Assembly (NCBI GenBank): GCA_024734555.1
Contig: JANPWX010000211.1
Location: forward strand, 698,389 to 762,388
Direction: 5' to 3'
DNA length: 64,000 nt
DNA from: Trochalopteron elliotii
Lineage: Eukaryota; Chordata; Aves; Passeriformes; Leiothrichidae
A model generated the notes under the pieces. The model made no database searches, was not told the DNA's origin, and worked only from the letters and a program-made list of their open reading frames with translations. This document shows, piece after piece, positions 38,017 to 49,639 of this stretch (positions are counted from its first letter, which is position 1; every line of letters begins with the position of its first letter). The position numbers and the translations under genes are program-made.

Positions 38017-40886
38017 AAAGCTCCTTATTATTAATACTTGTGGCACTTAAATGTCCCCAGAACTGCCTTTTGATGTCCTTGAAAGAACACAAGGAGATGA
38101 CAACTTACAAAAAACTCAAACAAACAAACAAAAAACAACATTCTCTTTGGGTGTCTACCCTTCCAAAAAAGTTGTCTCTTTTTTTCCCCAGTGAAATTTA
38201 ACTCCCACCAATATGCTCTCACAGATGGACTACTGAAAATCCATTTTTTACACCGCAGTAATCTTGAAAATTAATGCTGTAATCAATGTTAGTGTAACAT
38301 TAAAAGTATTGTCTGCCTGAAGTGCATAAAATGCAGCTAAGATTTCCCTTCCTCAGAAGCAGGCAGCAAGGCTAACTACTGCTTTGCTTTGACTAAACTA
38401 ACAGCACTAAAAATGTGTATGTATCAAAGTAAATTGTGCATGAAAATTGTACAAGTAAACACCACTCCATACAAATGAATCAAGTGCCATTTTTCAGTAA
38501 GTCTGAGTCAGTTCTCACTGCTGCAAGAAACATGACATCTAAAAAGCACCTGAAAGCCTCTAAAATCAGAGTTTCCCTTTTCTCAGACTGTAAAACGTGC
38601 TGTTGGCACACCCACTTTATCATTCAAAACAGCAACAAGTGAAATCAGACCAAAAGGACAGAGTCAATTCAATGCAAAGATCTTCTCTCCCAGTAAACGT
38701 CTGGCACAGCACCACTCTTAGCAACAGAATGTTTATCCAGCACAAGATCAAGAGAGGGGCTTTTCACTGACACCTGGGACTGAGCCACAGAACAAAAGCA
38801 GCTCCCAATGCAGCAAAGTTACATTTTTCAAGTGTTCCCACCTAATGCAGACAGAAGGGCAGCCACAGCAAGTCACAACAAACAACCTATTTACCCACTT
38901 CCAGAAAATGCTTGTAAATTTAAACTGTGTGAAATGTCTAACTACTGCTTTCATTCCATCAAAAGGCTTCATCAGCAATGGACAATAAAACAAGGACAAG
39001 ACCTCTGGCTTGACCTAAAGGGGCTGCTAGGTTAATCTATTCTGACCTTACCTTTATTCCATCATAATGCTGAAAGATTGCTTGAATGAATAACCAGCAT
39101 TTAACAATGCCAACAGCCACCCTTTCACTGCACTGCTCCTCTGAAGTGCCCTCCAAGCCAATTTTTTAATGAAAGGGGATATCAAACGTTTTCAAAAATT
39201 AGTTGTAAAACAAACCAGAATGCCATTTTTCACTCATGGGTAAAAAAGGGAAGATATAAAAAGCAAAAGCAGAAAAATCTTTTTCTCTTGCCCCTTCATG
39301 TCTCTTTCAGACTTCCACCATCACTCATTGTCAATTTTAGCTAATATGCTGTCTCTTATTAACTGTCAGTCACATCTTTTATTTATAGTATTTTCACTCA
39401 AATGGGAGAAACCAGACAAAAAAAGATACTACTGATAAAACCTGCCTTCTAACAATAGGCTTAACCATCCAGGCCTCAACACATGGTATTTTAATAACTA
39501 CTGGCTTTATTTCAGAACCCATTCCATGAGGGTGCTCAGCACTCCACACAGCAGAGCAGAGTTAAAATTAAGCATATAATTAGGCCCACAGAGGTCAGTA
39601 AGCTGGATTCATCACTCATTGACTGATTTAATCACTCAACTCTCAGAAGTTTAAAGTTCACAGCCTATGTTTAAATGCCCTTCCAGAGAAAAGCCTCCAG
39701 TACCCGACACTACAGTGGCACAGTTTTACCCAAGCCTTTTCCTCCCTGTAACAGCACAATAACAACCTGTACAAGGGAACTGAATATTCTGATTTGTGCC
39801 TGTTAGAGCAAGGTACTCTTGCATTTTGTCATGCAGCAAGAGCTGTGTTCTCATTTGACATACCAGTTAGAGCACTTATTTTTCAGCACCAACAAGCAAA
39901 TTCATCTCCATTTAATGTTCTACATCTGTAAATGGTTTGGCAACACAAGAGAATATCAAAAAGCACGAGCAGCAGGCACTGAAAAGATACTTGAAAATGC
40001 CTTAAAAAATCCACTTGAAAAATACTTCAAAAATCCACACTCACCCCAGAAACAAGGTCTCAGCTTATATCTATTTCTAATTAGATTTAGGAAGATGCTT
40101 AACATACCAGTCAAGATTAAGTGCCATCACCTTTATCCAAAAGCACAATCGTCAAAGAATTGGGAAGCAAAGCATGAGGCAGTGACAACAGCATGACAAG
40201 AGGAATAAAAATAAAGATAAGAGCTTTCCTTTGGATTGCAGAGGATACTGTTATAAATTTCCTACCTTGAAAAGCTGTGATGTGGCCAGCAATCATGTAC
40301 CTCAGCTCAAAGTTCAGTGCCTGGATGCTCTGAGTCCTCTCCCTTCGAACAGCTGCCTGGTAGCTTTCTTCCATTTTTTTGGTGCAACATGTTGGTGCCC
40401 TGTGCTGACAGATCTGTAAATCTGACTCTTAAAGCAAACGAGAAAAACACAATGATTAGAAAACCCTTGAACTTACACCATGAAAGCAATGCATCTTAAT
40501 GTCACTACATTTTAAATTTTGAAACAAGACAAAACCCACAAGGAATGACAATGTGAAACTCAGTTGTTGACAGGACACAAGGGTGTGATTATTTCATTTG
40601 AGTAACATGACATTATCAGCTGATGAGTTATTTTACACTGTTAAAAACACTGGACATAAAAGTTACCTGAACACAGTCAGGGGCACAACAGAATCGTGGT
40701 CATGAAGCTGCACCATCAAAAGGGCAATATTCCCCCTGTACACCTTGTGCTAAAGGTATCAAAATTTGAATGTGTGAGTGATCACCATGCCTCAAATTAG
40801 GATCCAATATTCACCCACGCTGTGCCTCAAGGAATCACCTATTCACCTCTTAAAAAAATCACCTATCAGCTCCTAGGCAGCTCACC

Positions 40887-40901
40887 AAAAAAAAAAAAAA
40901 A
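40887..40901. repeat. poly-A run, 15 A
   Basis: Fifteen consecutive A. A T run follows about 80 bases later near 40980. No transposon body connects them, so both are treated as simple repeats. Confidence 0.85.
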
Positions 40902-41035
40902 TTTGAAGCCACTGCAATCACTCTCACCTTGCAACTACAGAGAAAGCTGAAAGTTGATTAAAAACTTCATTCTTGTAGAATTTTTTTTTTAATATATTAT
41001 TCCATCTTTGCATGTGTTTCACTAAGTTTAGTATA

Positions 41036-41081
41036 CTTGGTAAGGAAATCTACATCACAGAGTTGTAGATTTCCACTCAAG
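41036..41081. repeat. 11-bp perfect hairpin with extended base
   Basis: GGAAATCTACA (41044-41054) and TGTAGATTTCC (41064-41074) are perfect inverted copies around a nine-base loop. CTTGG (41036-41040) can pair with TCAAG (41077-41081) below a small internal loop, one pair being G-U. The loop is short and the arms are AT-rich. No function is evident. Confidence 0.7.
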
Positions 41082-41084
41082 GGT

Positions 41085-42290
41085 CTGTTCTACACCACGG
41101 GATTTGCAGGTGCCAGAAAGGATCTGGTACAGACTGCAGATGGGTATTTTCTGATGCTCCACAAACACATGTTTTTAGAAGGGGAGGGGAAAAAAGCAAG
41201 AGACTGTTAAGCAAGCAAATGCAAAACCAGGGGCACACACAAATACCAGAGCCCAAAGAGTCACAGAATATTAAGTGTGAGTGTGTCAGAGGCTTCCTTC
41301 CCTCCCCCTCAAGGCAGAAACACAGGCCCTGAGGGAAAGGAGCCACAGGAGTCCATCTCCATCCCATCCTTCAGGCTCTGGGAAGGAGACAGCCTTTCCC
41401 AGGAAGGTCAGTGCCACAGAGGTGGCCCAGCTCCCCACTCCCACCCCACAAGTGGCTGTATGGGCCATTTTAACTGGAGCTGGTGTGTCCCCACACTGCC
41501 CCTCTCTGTGCCCAAGGGGGTCTCTGCTCTCAGCCACTGCAAACACCACTGGCAATCCCTCCCCACACAGCACCAACAGGGCTGAAGGGCACATGTGGAT
41601 GAAAACAGCCCCCATTCTCCAAGGAGCCACGATTCCTCCAGAGGATTTCCCACCCAGGCCACTGCAGGGAACCCAGACCAGGCCCTGGGATGGAAACGTT
41701 ACCCCTCCTTCACACCTGGCCTTGCAGGTTAATGCTCAACAATGCTCCACGTAACTGACAGGGATTAAAAACAAGAGGATGCACTCTGAAAAATCAGCAG
41801 ACACCCCCAAAGGACCAGGCTCTGCTCAGAGCCAGCTCCAGGTCACCAGCTCACCAAACCTACAGGGAGAAGCTTCAATAAATCTCCCTCGCCAGGGAAA
41901 AAAAAACAAAACACTGAGTTAGCTAAAACATCTCATTTGACTTGAAAATGTTACTTCCAGTTTACAGCAACTCTTATTTGAAAGTGCAGCTAATTTATGT
42001 CAAGAAGGTCAAAACCAAAGTAAAACATTTCAATTCACTACGTTTTTAGATAAGTTTGCAAACAAAGATCAAATTTGTCACAGACTGAGCTGAACCAGGA
42101 CACCATTTTGGAGGTGGATTTGTTTCACACTTCTATCTAATCCCAAAAATGGGAAACAATAACTCTCTCCCCTGCAGTGTGAAGCCCCAAACTGCAGCAA
42201 TGGATTAGAACAGCTTAGGCCACAGTGTGCTCCAGCCAAACCATCTTTAGTCATTCCAGAACCCTCTGAAATTTGTCAAAGTTACTAAGC
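41085..42290. other. unique non-coding, GC-rich part
   Basis: The section 41270-41760 is GC-rich with low CpG, and opens frames of 84-157 codons in five frames at once. That pattern reflects composition, not a gene. No domain or transposon was recognised. Confidence 0.55.
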
Positions 42291-42433
42291 CATAAACTGT
42301 TATAAAATAAGAAAGAAGAGGCTGAAGAACAGAATACCAAGGCTACAAGAACTAGGTAAAGGAGGCCCATGAAACAATGGACTGTAACCAACCATATTCC
42401 CTGAAAACTGCATGCATGGATAAGACAGAGGCA

Positions 42434-42506
42434 CCAATCAAATAATGTGTGATCACGTGAACAGCAGTTTTAAAATGTATAAATACAGCTTAATGTAAAC
42501 AATAAA
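42434..42506 (+). promoter_or_regulatory. CCAAT-TATA-AATAAA unit, possible LTR
   Basis: In order on the plus strand there are CCAAT (42434-42438), an E-box CACGTG (42454-42459), TATAAATA (42478-42485) and AATAAA (42501-42506). A start about 30 bases after the TATA box would put the polyadenylation signal at the very start of the transcript, an arrangement typical of retroviral U3-R regions and not of cellular promoters. A solo LTR could run from TGTTATAAAA at 42299 to around 42550, but I find no matching target-site duplication, so the boundaries and the LTR identity are unproven. Confidence 0.4.
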
Positions 42507-42554
42507 CACCTTCTGCTCAATCATGTTGGCTGGTTGTCCATTAGCCCTGAGCTC

Positions 42555-42655
42555 CCACACCAGCCCCGGCTGGAGGCCGTGCCGGGAGCAGCAGCGGGAG
42601 GGAGGGCTGTGCTCGTCGCCGGCTGGGCACGCCCGTCTGCACACGGCTGCCAGAG
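42555..42655. promoter_or_regulatory. small CpG cluster
   Basis: About ten CpG dinucleotides lie in roughly 100 GC-rich bases, while CpG is rare for many kilobases on either side. It sits directly downstream of the CCAAT/TATA unit. It is too short for a standard CpG island. It may mark an alternative promoter or first exon, or be part of a young insertion not yet depleted of CpG. Confidence 0.5.
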
Positions 42656-42663
42656 AAGCTGGC

Positions 42664-42706
42664 CCAGGTTGAAATTAGCTCCTTGGACAGGCTAATTTTA
42701 ACCTGG
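42664..42706. repeat. 16-bp hairpin, one G-U pair
   Basis: CCAGGTTGAAATTAGC (42664-42679) pairs along its full length with GCTAATTTTAACCTGG (42691-42706) around an 11-base loop, with one G-U wobble at 42671/42699. This is the longest uninterrupted stem I found in the window. It lies about 155 bases downstream of the start expected from the TATA box at 42478, so it would be in that transcript. It is shorter than usual microRNA precursors. Confidence 0.75.
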
Positions 42707-42719
42707 ACGGGTTCCCTGA

Positions 42720-45110
42720 TCCAGTTCACCCCCCGAGCACAAGGAACTGGGGGTCAGGGAAGGACTGCCGCTCTGAGCTGGTACCACCGAAGCACGAGTG
42801 AAATTGTAACACAGACTGCAAAGCAACTTGGTCATACACACACAGGGGGTCTGTAAATGTGGCTCGGCATCTGCAGTGCTGAGATGCTGATACCCAGAGC
42901 ACTTCTCCTTACAGCAGCCCTCTGCAGTTTTGTCTGATGGGGTTTTGCAAAGCTCAGACCTGTACCAAGAAAGGTTTGAAATGGCAGGTGCTCCGTGCTG
43001 ACTGTGTGCTGGGCTGGCCCTGGCACTCTCCTCTGAACTGAGGTACACAGGAACCTGCTTCTCCTCCAGAAAACTCTAAGGACACAGATATCTCAGCCAG
43101 AACTGCACTCTGGGATTCCCCACCCAGCTATCTCCCCTGATGAATGCTCCAGGAGCCTGGGATTTGTTGGTCCAGAGCCAAAATGGCACAGAAGGCACTC
43201 TTAAATAGAAACAGCACTAAACCCCTGACAGTTCAGGAGCCTGATGTAAAACACAGAGCATTGAAGCCCTGCTCTCCTCACAGGACTGTCAGGTCAGTGC
43301 TGTCATGCACACAGCCTGGCAATTTCATTTGCTCCACTATTAGCCTCAGGGTATCACTTTTAACACAATTATAGAAACCTAATAAAAGGTTTCACTGCCA
43401 TACATGCCTGGGTGCCGAGATTAAATTAGAACTCATTAGTAATATCTTAATGTCTCTAATAGCTCTCATACTAATTTTAGTTCCTCTCATCTCTTTCATC
43501 TCGATGAAGAATACCCTCTCCATAATGAGAAGAGAGGAGGAGCAGTGACAGAGGGGTGGCTGAGGGGCTGAGCCCCCCAGAGACAGAGCACCCCAATGCC
43601 CTGCTCAGAGTGTGCTGCCCACCAGCCCCGGGACACAGCCTTGAGGGCAAACTCCTCCCTTTTTTTAAGGAACAAGGCCATTCAATACACCAGAGAGAAA
43701 GCACGTTCCTGAAAGACAGAAGTAGCCAACAGCATTTCAGGATTTCACCTTGCTAATTTTAATTTCCCTCTAGGACTTGCTTACCAGCTTTCCCCCAAGA
43801 TGCCTCTCATTTCCTAATTAGTAATTTGGGAGAAGCCTCTACCTCAACCTCACCCTTAAAGCAGATCTAACTACGTAAGAGATTCATCCAGTCAAGTTTC
43901 ATCTACAAAGATGAACAATACCACAACCTCTCAAAACCTGTTTCAGTATTTGACTACAGTCATGGTAAAATAAGTAAATTTAAAATTTCTATCTAAAGAT
44001 AATTTCCATGATGTCCCAACTCACATCTGTGGTTTTTCAGCATACAGTCCTGTACCTACAAGAAGCTGACTCCACTTTCTTGATTTTCTCCCAAGACATA
44101 GCTGAAGACAGCAGAATGGCCTCCCTTAATCTTAATCCTCCCACAACTGAACAAACCCAGCTCTCTACTGCCACGTGTCCCAGCCCTGACCATGATGGGA
44201 GCCCTCTGCTAGACTCTGTCCCATAGATGCAAAGCACCTGCATCCAAGGCACCTCTCCACTTCATTTTCTTATGCATTAACTTACTGACAGAGCAGAACA
44301 CTTTCAACTCTACATGCCTGGGCTTCGATTCCAAAAGCTTTATAGCTTTCCTAAAACAAATTCATTTTCTGCTTCAGATCAGATGGAAGGATTACTGTGC
44401 TGATTATGAACATTATTTTTCTATTCAAGTCTTTTTCCCTTAAGAACTGGTTTAAACTGTAGCCCAGCTTATTTTTTAAAGTGAGAAAAACTACAGACTT
44501 TAAACCCTGGCTGTTATTATAAAAAACAGGATAAAGTATCTTGCTCCACGGTGAAAAAGTCACATTGAGAAGCAGAGGAAAAAAACTACCTGACTCTAAA
44601 GCATGTGTATTTTGGAATGCACCAATGATCCCTGTTGAAAACTACTGTGCAACTCCAAAGCAATTAATACATGCCAAAGGCATCACCTTCAGACACGTCC
44701 CTGTCACAGTTATAAATCCCTATAGGTGCTAAATGCACAGAAAACCATGTATCCATACCTGACATCCATCTGGCCAGCTCTATCAAAATCAGCTGTGGAG
44801 TATTTTGTTGTGTGTTGCCTGGAGAACTTTTTGTTTTGAATCAAAAAGTTTGGGACTTCATTTTGAGCTTTGGTACAAATAAAATCTAAGATTTTGGTCA
44901 TTAAAACTAGCTGAACCAGTATCATTTCCCAAAAGCAGAGAAGCCTGTTCAGCAAACAAAATTAACTTCTTTCAAAAGCTGAATATATATTCATTTTGTT
45001 AGCTGACCATGTAATCTAACTGTTCTGTCTTTAAAATGCTGTACACACTGTAAAAGCCATACTCTGAAACCAGAAAGCCAAACTTAACACAAACTGATCT
45101 ACCTGCACCA
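42720..45110. other. unique non-coding sequence
   Basis: No gene is supported. The part 43330-43500 and the part 43745-43990 are AT-rich and repeat-free in the manner of conserved non-coding sequence, including CTAATTAGTAATT near 43815. No transposon was recognised. Confidence 0.5.
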
Positions 45111-45112
45111 AC

Positions 45113-45153
45113 TTTTTCAAACAAGCTGATTTATTTTTTTTCAAACAAGCTGA
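45113..45153. repeat. 17-base direct repeat
   Basis: TTTTTCAAACAAGCTGA occurs at 45113-45129 and again at 45137-45153, a spacing of 24 bases. It is consistent with a local duplication followed by loss or change of the spacer. Confidence 0.9.
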
Positions 45154-45159
45154 GCCTCT

Positions 45160-46410
45160 AACTTCCACTGCACAGAAGAGTCCTGAGCAAGCATGATCAG
45201 AGGGCGAGCTCAGTGCAATCTATCTCCTGACAGTTTTTTGTATTTTGACAAACATTTCAACAGTATTTCCAAACAAAGCTTTAGTCCAAAGCCCAAGATT
45301 TTAATGTTGTACAAATATCTTCAAAGACTCCAAGACTGATTATGCCTTAGTAACACAGAGAAAAGTGCCAAAAGTACCTTGCATTGTGTCTGGCCCAGCT
45401 GAACAGGAGCCAACACTTCATCCTTCTTGAGACTCATCTGCCTGGTATAGCTGCTGCCTCAGCTTGAGGAAAATTCAGCAATTAAACACAAACTAATTCA
45501 GAGGAGGAGGCCAAACCAAATGAAACAGGAGTTATTTCCAGTCAGGGCTCCCCCTGCAACTACCTGGGGCACGAGCAGAGGCCACACCAGCACAGCCACA
45601 TCAAGGAAAGGCAATCCAGCCACTGTGAGCTGCCCCAAGTTTGTGAGGTTCTTTTTTCATGCAGCTCTTGTGCCCCAGCAGTGCTAAAACCATCAGCACC
45701 TTCACCTGCAAGACTGCAGTCAAGAAACTCATCCACTGGCCATCCTCACCTAGCAGGGGGCACAGCTCACTGCACATAGCCTTACACCACAGCTCAGGCC
45801 CACTGCAAGCAATAAAATGTTTTCAGCTACAAAGACAAGAAAAGTATCTTCAACTCATCAACTCAGCATGTGCAGAGTCAAAGAGCTCCTATTTTATTTG
45901 TCAGTGTGAAAAATATGGTAGTTACTGGGCTTGAAGTAGTGCCAGGAGTTAGCACAAAAATCAACAAACCAGTGCTCTGGGACATAAAATAGCAGCTAAC
46001 TCAATAAACCTGCTCTCTGGAGTAGGGGTAAAAGCCAGGTAAGCTCCAGGGAGCAGAGTCCACTGTCTTTTCTTCCTGCCTCAGGTATGCTGGAGCCAGG
46101 CTTTTCAACACACATTTTCTGACTAGGCAGAAAGAACTTGCCAACCTAAGTGTTTCCTCTGTTGTGTTAAAATAATCCTACTATCAGCTTTAATACAAAG
46201 ATCACACAAGCAGCACACTAAAAGGTCCCTTGAAAGCAAAATGCTCATGAAATACCAAAACAGATCCTGAATTTGTCCCATCCATCTACATGCAACTTGA
46301 CAACATGCATACATCCAGCACGAAACCTTACAAGTGCACTTTGGAAAACACAAAGTTATCAAAATTTCCTTTTCCCCCATCCCTTCTTTCATTATGTCTA
46401 AACAGAGATA
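45160..46410. other. unique non-coding sequence
   Basis: No gene, transposon or notable repeat was recognised. Open frames of about 90 codons at 45659-45934 (plus) and 46123-46392 (minus) have no recognisable domain. Confidence 0.5.
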
Positions 46411-46418
46411 CTGTTTAC

Positions 46419-46462
46419 CTTCCTCAGCAGACTTTGCATTCTCATTGTTCTTTTGAAATGCA
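46419..46462 (-). other. candidate 44-nt minus-strand exon
   Basis: On the minus strand the tract CTTAGTCATGTTTCAG precedes 44 bases that end in GAAG|GTAAACAG. One frame reads AFQKNNENAKSAEE, a hydrophilic composition that looks like coding sequence. An alternative acceptor 13 bases further on would shorten it to NNENAKSAEE. The orientation fits the putative minus-strand gene. I cannot name the gene, and pairs like this arise by chance. Confidence 0.25.
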
Positions 46463-46469
46463 CTGAAAC

Positions 46470-48570
46470 ATGACTAAGGCTATGAGCAGATGTGCTATTC
46501 CAGTTGAAACAATCAAGGCTAAAAGATTGTTTGAGCTAAAAGGTTAAACATCTCAAGTTTTACCAAGCACAGCTTGGATAACCTATTAACATAACTACTA
46601 GCAAGTGTAGCTACTTCCAACTTTGTCAAATCCAACAGCTTCCATTTGCTCAAGAGTTCTTGAGTAGACGTGAAAAAAAAAGTATAAAACCCAACAAAAC
46701 AGAAGAACCACTTGACTGCACTGGAATTAAACCTGCAGAGCTAAGGGTGGTGGAAACCTGGAGTGGGACAGAAGGGAACAGCAAGAAGCAGTAGATGTCA
46801 TGGCTCCAGAGAGCTGGCAGCACCAGCAAGTGCCACAGCTTGCAGGGCAGCTGGAGACCATCAGAGACCAGCCCTGGTCTGCTTCCAGAGCAGGAACTCT
46901 TCCAAACACACAGCTCTTCAGGGCAGCATCTGCACAATGAAACGCTGTTAGGCCTGTTGCTAGGTGCATTTTGTTCAAGTTTTTCCCATTTCCCTCTGCT
47001 GTTTGCCTGGTTCTCACTGTTCTAGTATTCTGATTTTTGGTGCAGTTTCCAAAGCACCTTCTGCCCAGCCCTTAGGTCACTGCCTGGTAGGATTTTCACC
47101 TTGGCTTGTGCCCCACAGAACCTGTCCTGTGCCTGGACCCAATGAGCAAAAAAAGCAAATGTCCCTAAACCAAATGTCCCTGCAACTCACTGGAACCTTC
47201 ACAGGCAGAAACCAGGCATTCCCTTCACTCCTCCAAGCCCCTCTCCTCAAACAAGATTCCCATCTATTGACCCTCCCCTGCCCCCTCAGCTCCCCTTCTC
47301 CCTGCCTTTCCCCAACTTTTTTGTACATCCTGGAGCAGCAGAGCAGCTGGACACATTTCCAGCCCATGGGCCACAGTTTCCCTGCAAGAAGGAGCAGCTG
47401 CTGCAAGGAGAGACCTCCTCATGTCACTCATGCTCAATTCTCCAGGCTGTTTCTCAGGAAGTCTGGCTGTACCCAGGAGGCTGAAGGCAAAGAGCTAAGA
47501 GGGCAGCTGCAGTCACTGCTCCTTGCCTCATGCCTGTTACCAGACCTCTGGCAGGAGGAACAGGGGATGGAAGTCCCACACAGGAATAAGAAGTCCTGTA
47601 ATACATCTACAAAGCACCTAAAATTGGAGAATTTCCAGTGTTTCCCAGAACAGCCTGACTGTCAGTAGGGTGTTGGAAGATGCATCTTTGGCATCAATGC
47701 CAAACAGCCATAATGCTACTGCTGGAAAAAAGATTCTTAAAGGAACAAAGAGTGATAAACTTTCCCTCTGGGTCTTCCCCACACCAGCCCTAACCTTCAA
47801 TAGGAAAGCACAAAAGCCACCTTACAGAATTTCACCCCAAACTCTTAATTTAACAGCTGAGCATCTGAGAAGAGACTCAGCTTGGTACCTGCAGGTGCAG
47901 GAGGCAAGCCCTGCCTGCCATGCCCAGGGATTGCACTGTGGCCATTGCTCCAGGCCTTGCACTACTTTAGATGGGTGAGGAATTCTTCAATGCTGATTAC
48001 ATTTAATAACTTCCCAAGAGCCCACTGCTAAGTGAGATATTCTTTGGATGTGGATCTGTCTGGGAGGCAGCAGGACTGTGACTGCTAAAGAGTTTGCTAA
48101 CTACACATACATGCAAATTCAAGAGATTTACACTGTCAAGATCCATCCTGTTTTCTCCTGGAGTTGATACAAAAGCATGAAGACTGATAAAGTACATTAT
48201 AAAACAACTTAGGTTGGCAGAGACCAGAGGATCTTTAGCAAGGGGGTTTCTACATTTACTGCCATGCCAACTCCTTCCTTCATTTTCCTGGGACAACATG
48301 TATAACTGAATGCAGAGGTGAGAGAAAAATTACAAGAACTTTCATTCATTTAGAGTCTATTATGACTCATCTTTCATTATGTCTCATCACATTCCAAGCA
48401 GTAAATCCCATACATTTTCTCCACTACCACCAAAAAATCATAAATGCATACAAAATATTTTCTAAAGGAGTCCAGTAAATCTTCCAACTCCATATCACCC
48501 AAGGACAACAATGAACTAACAGCTGCATTTCTGCTCTCCAGAGAGGACAGCATTGCACTGCCACAGAACT
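46470..48570. other. unique non-coding, GC-richer patch
   Basis: The longest open frame of the window, 234 codons at 46964-47668 plus, lies here in a GC-rich, CpG-poor section. It has no recognisable domain, shows Ser/Pro/Leu/Cys-rich composition, and is overlapped by a 109-codon frame on the minus strand, so I do not call it a gene. Confidence 0.55.
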
Positions 48571-48915
48571 CCCTTACCTGAAGACTGACCACAGAAACCA
48601 CAAGAGGTGGAAAGCCTAAAGTGGAACACAGTTTACAACAAAACTGAATTGTGTTTAAATGAAAGAATTAGGTTTCTAGCCCTGTACAATCAGGGAAAAA
48701 ACACCTTCTGAATGCAAATCACACAGCCTGTCTATCTAGTCCTACAGGGAAGACATAAAATTCTTTATGAGAGGTGTGAATCACCTCATTTATCTCAACT
48801 TCAAACCCTAATGATAATTCAGATGTTAACAACTGTTTTACCAACCTTTTAATAGGAACTACTTCCTTATATGCTTTACCTGCCATGGTAAGACCCATAT
48901 AAGGTGGCAAAGCAA

Positions 48916-48939
48916 TTCAAAGAAATTTTCAAAGAAATT
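48916..48939. repeat. 12-base tandem duplication with TCAAAG cores
   Basis: TTCAAAGAAATT is present twice in direct succession (48916-48927 and 48928-48939), identical. Each unit contains TTCAAAG, the core of the TCF/LEF site on the opposite strand (CTTTGAA), with 12-base spacing. It may be simple slippage; WNT responsiveness is only a possibility. Confidence 0.85.
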
Positions 48940-48944
48940 GACAA

Positions 48945-49555
48945 GTTTGTGATAAAATGTAATTCCTGTTCTTCTTCATTTTATCTGTCGACATAAAAAT
49001 CTGTAAGAAGGTTAGACTGGAAAAAGAAACAAAAGCAGATATAAATCTAAAGGAACCAAGGGACTATGGGACATTTGGGCCACGGCCTTAGAAAGGGAAA
49101 TTGCAAGAACACTATTTGAGAGGAGAGGAATAGCAACTCCTCAATACTCCCTTTCCTCCCAGAATATGAGTACTTCTGTTTTGTGATCTTACTTTCAAGT
49201 CACACATGAAGCCAAGTGCTCAGACAATTGTTTTCTCTTCTTTAAAAATACGTACTAGTCTTGCCTAAATATTAACTTTACAACCCAAATCCTACTGCTT
49301 TCAATGAGCTTGTCCTGTAAGCTTGTAACTTCATTTTTGTGTATGACTTAAGAATGAGAAATGGCTGATTTCCATCAGTTTTTACCAGCATTTGAACAGA
49401 TTTCTTTAGGATCCCATTCTCATTTTATTTAGTTTTAGGGAGAAGAAAGAGGAAAAGTATAAAATCCTAGGTGAAATACCCAAGAATTTTAAGAAAAGCA
49501 CCCTGCACTCTTGATACTATTTACACAAAACAGCTGAACCAAAACTAAGCAACTG
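48945..49555. other. unique non-coding sequence
   Basis: AT-rich with dense stops. No gene, transposon or repeat was recognised. Confidence 0.5.
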
Positions 49556-49560
49556 CTTAC

Positions 49561-49633
49561 TGGACAGGACACCCCTCACCAGGGCCAATTCTTCAACTTC
49601 ATCCCCCATGACACAGTAATTCATTAAAACAGG
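49561..49633 (-). other. candidate 73-nt minus-strand exon
   Basis: On the minus strand an acceptor-like tract ending GTCTTGCTGCAG precedes 73 bases that end in TCCA|GTAAGCAG. The frame starting at the first base is open: PVLMNYCVMGDEVEELALV, then RGVLS. It contains two ATGs and a hydrophilic run typical of coding sequence. It could be an internal or 5' exon of the putative minus-strand gene, or a decayed retrotransposed fragment. The peptide is not recognised. Confidence 0.25.
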
Positions 49634-49639
49634 CTGCAG

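Larger units (their letters stand above)
28210..41030. other. long unique non-coding stretch
   Basis: About 12.8 kb with no recognisable gene, LINE, LTR or tandem array. The largest frames (196 codons at 34762-35352, 166 codons at 29949-30449, 133-139 codons at 36921-37696) show no domain, and several overlap long frames on other frames or strands. Small items inside are a GAAAAT cluster (31229-31281), a 15-base palindrome (34904-34918), an E-box palindrome (38007-38016) and A runs near 30310 and 40887. Confidence 0.55.

Noticed and set aside
41250..41270. AGTCACAGAATATTAAG, similar to the start of an antisense CR1
   Set aside because: The GGTTGGAAAAGACC block that should follow is absent.
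44316..44335. GGCTTCGATTCC, resembling a tRNA B box
   Set aside because: The flanking bases cannot form the T-arm stem, and no A box or acceptor stem is present.
46964..47668. 234-codon plus-strand open frame, the longest in the window
   Set aside because: It lies in GC-rich, CpG-poor sequence where stops are rare, has no recognisable domain and is overlapped by a 109-codon minus-strand frame.
48196..48232. ACTTAGGTTGGCAGAGACC, similar to an antisense CR1 3' end
   Set aside because: Only about 25 bases resemble CR1 and the expected continuation is missing.
48377..48601. Minus-strand frame containing MELEDLLDSFRKYF, with a CAG|GTAAGG donor-like site (exon side ending at 48578)
   Set aside because: The donor falls inside the frame, so splice and frame evidence disagree; no family recognised.
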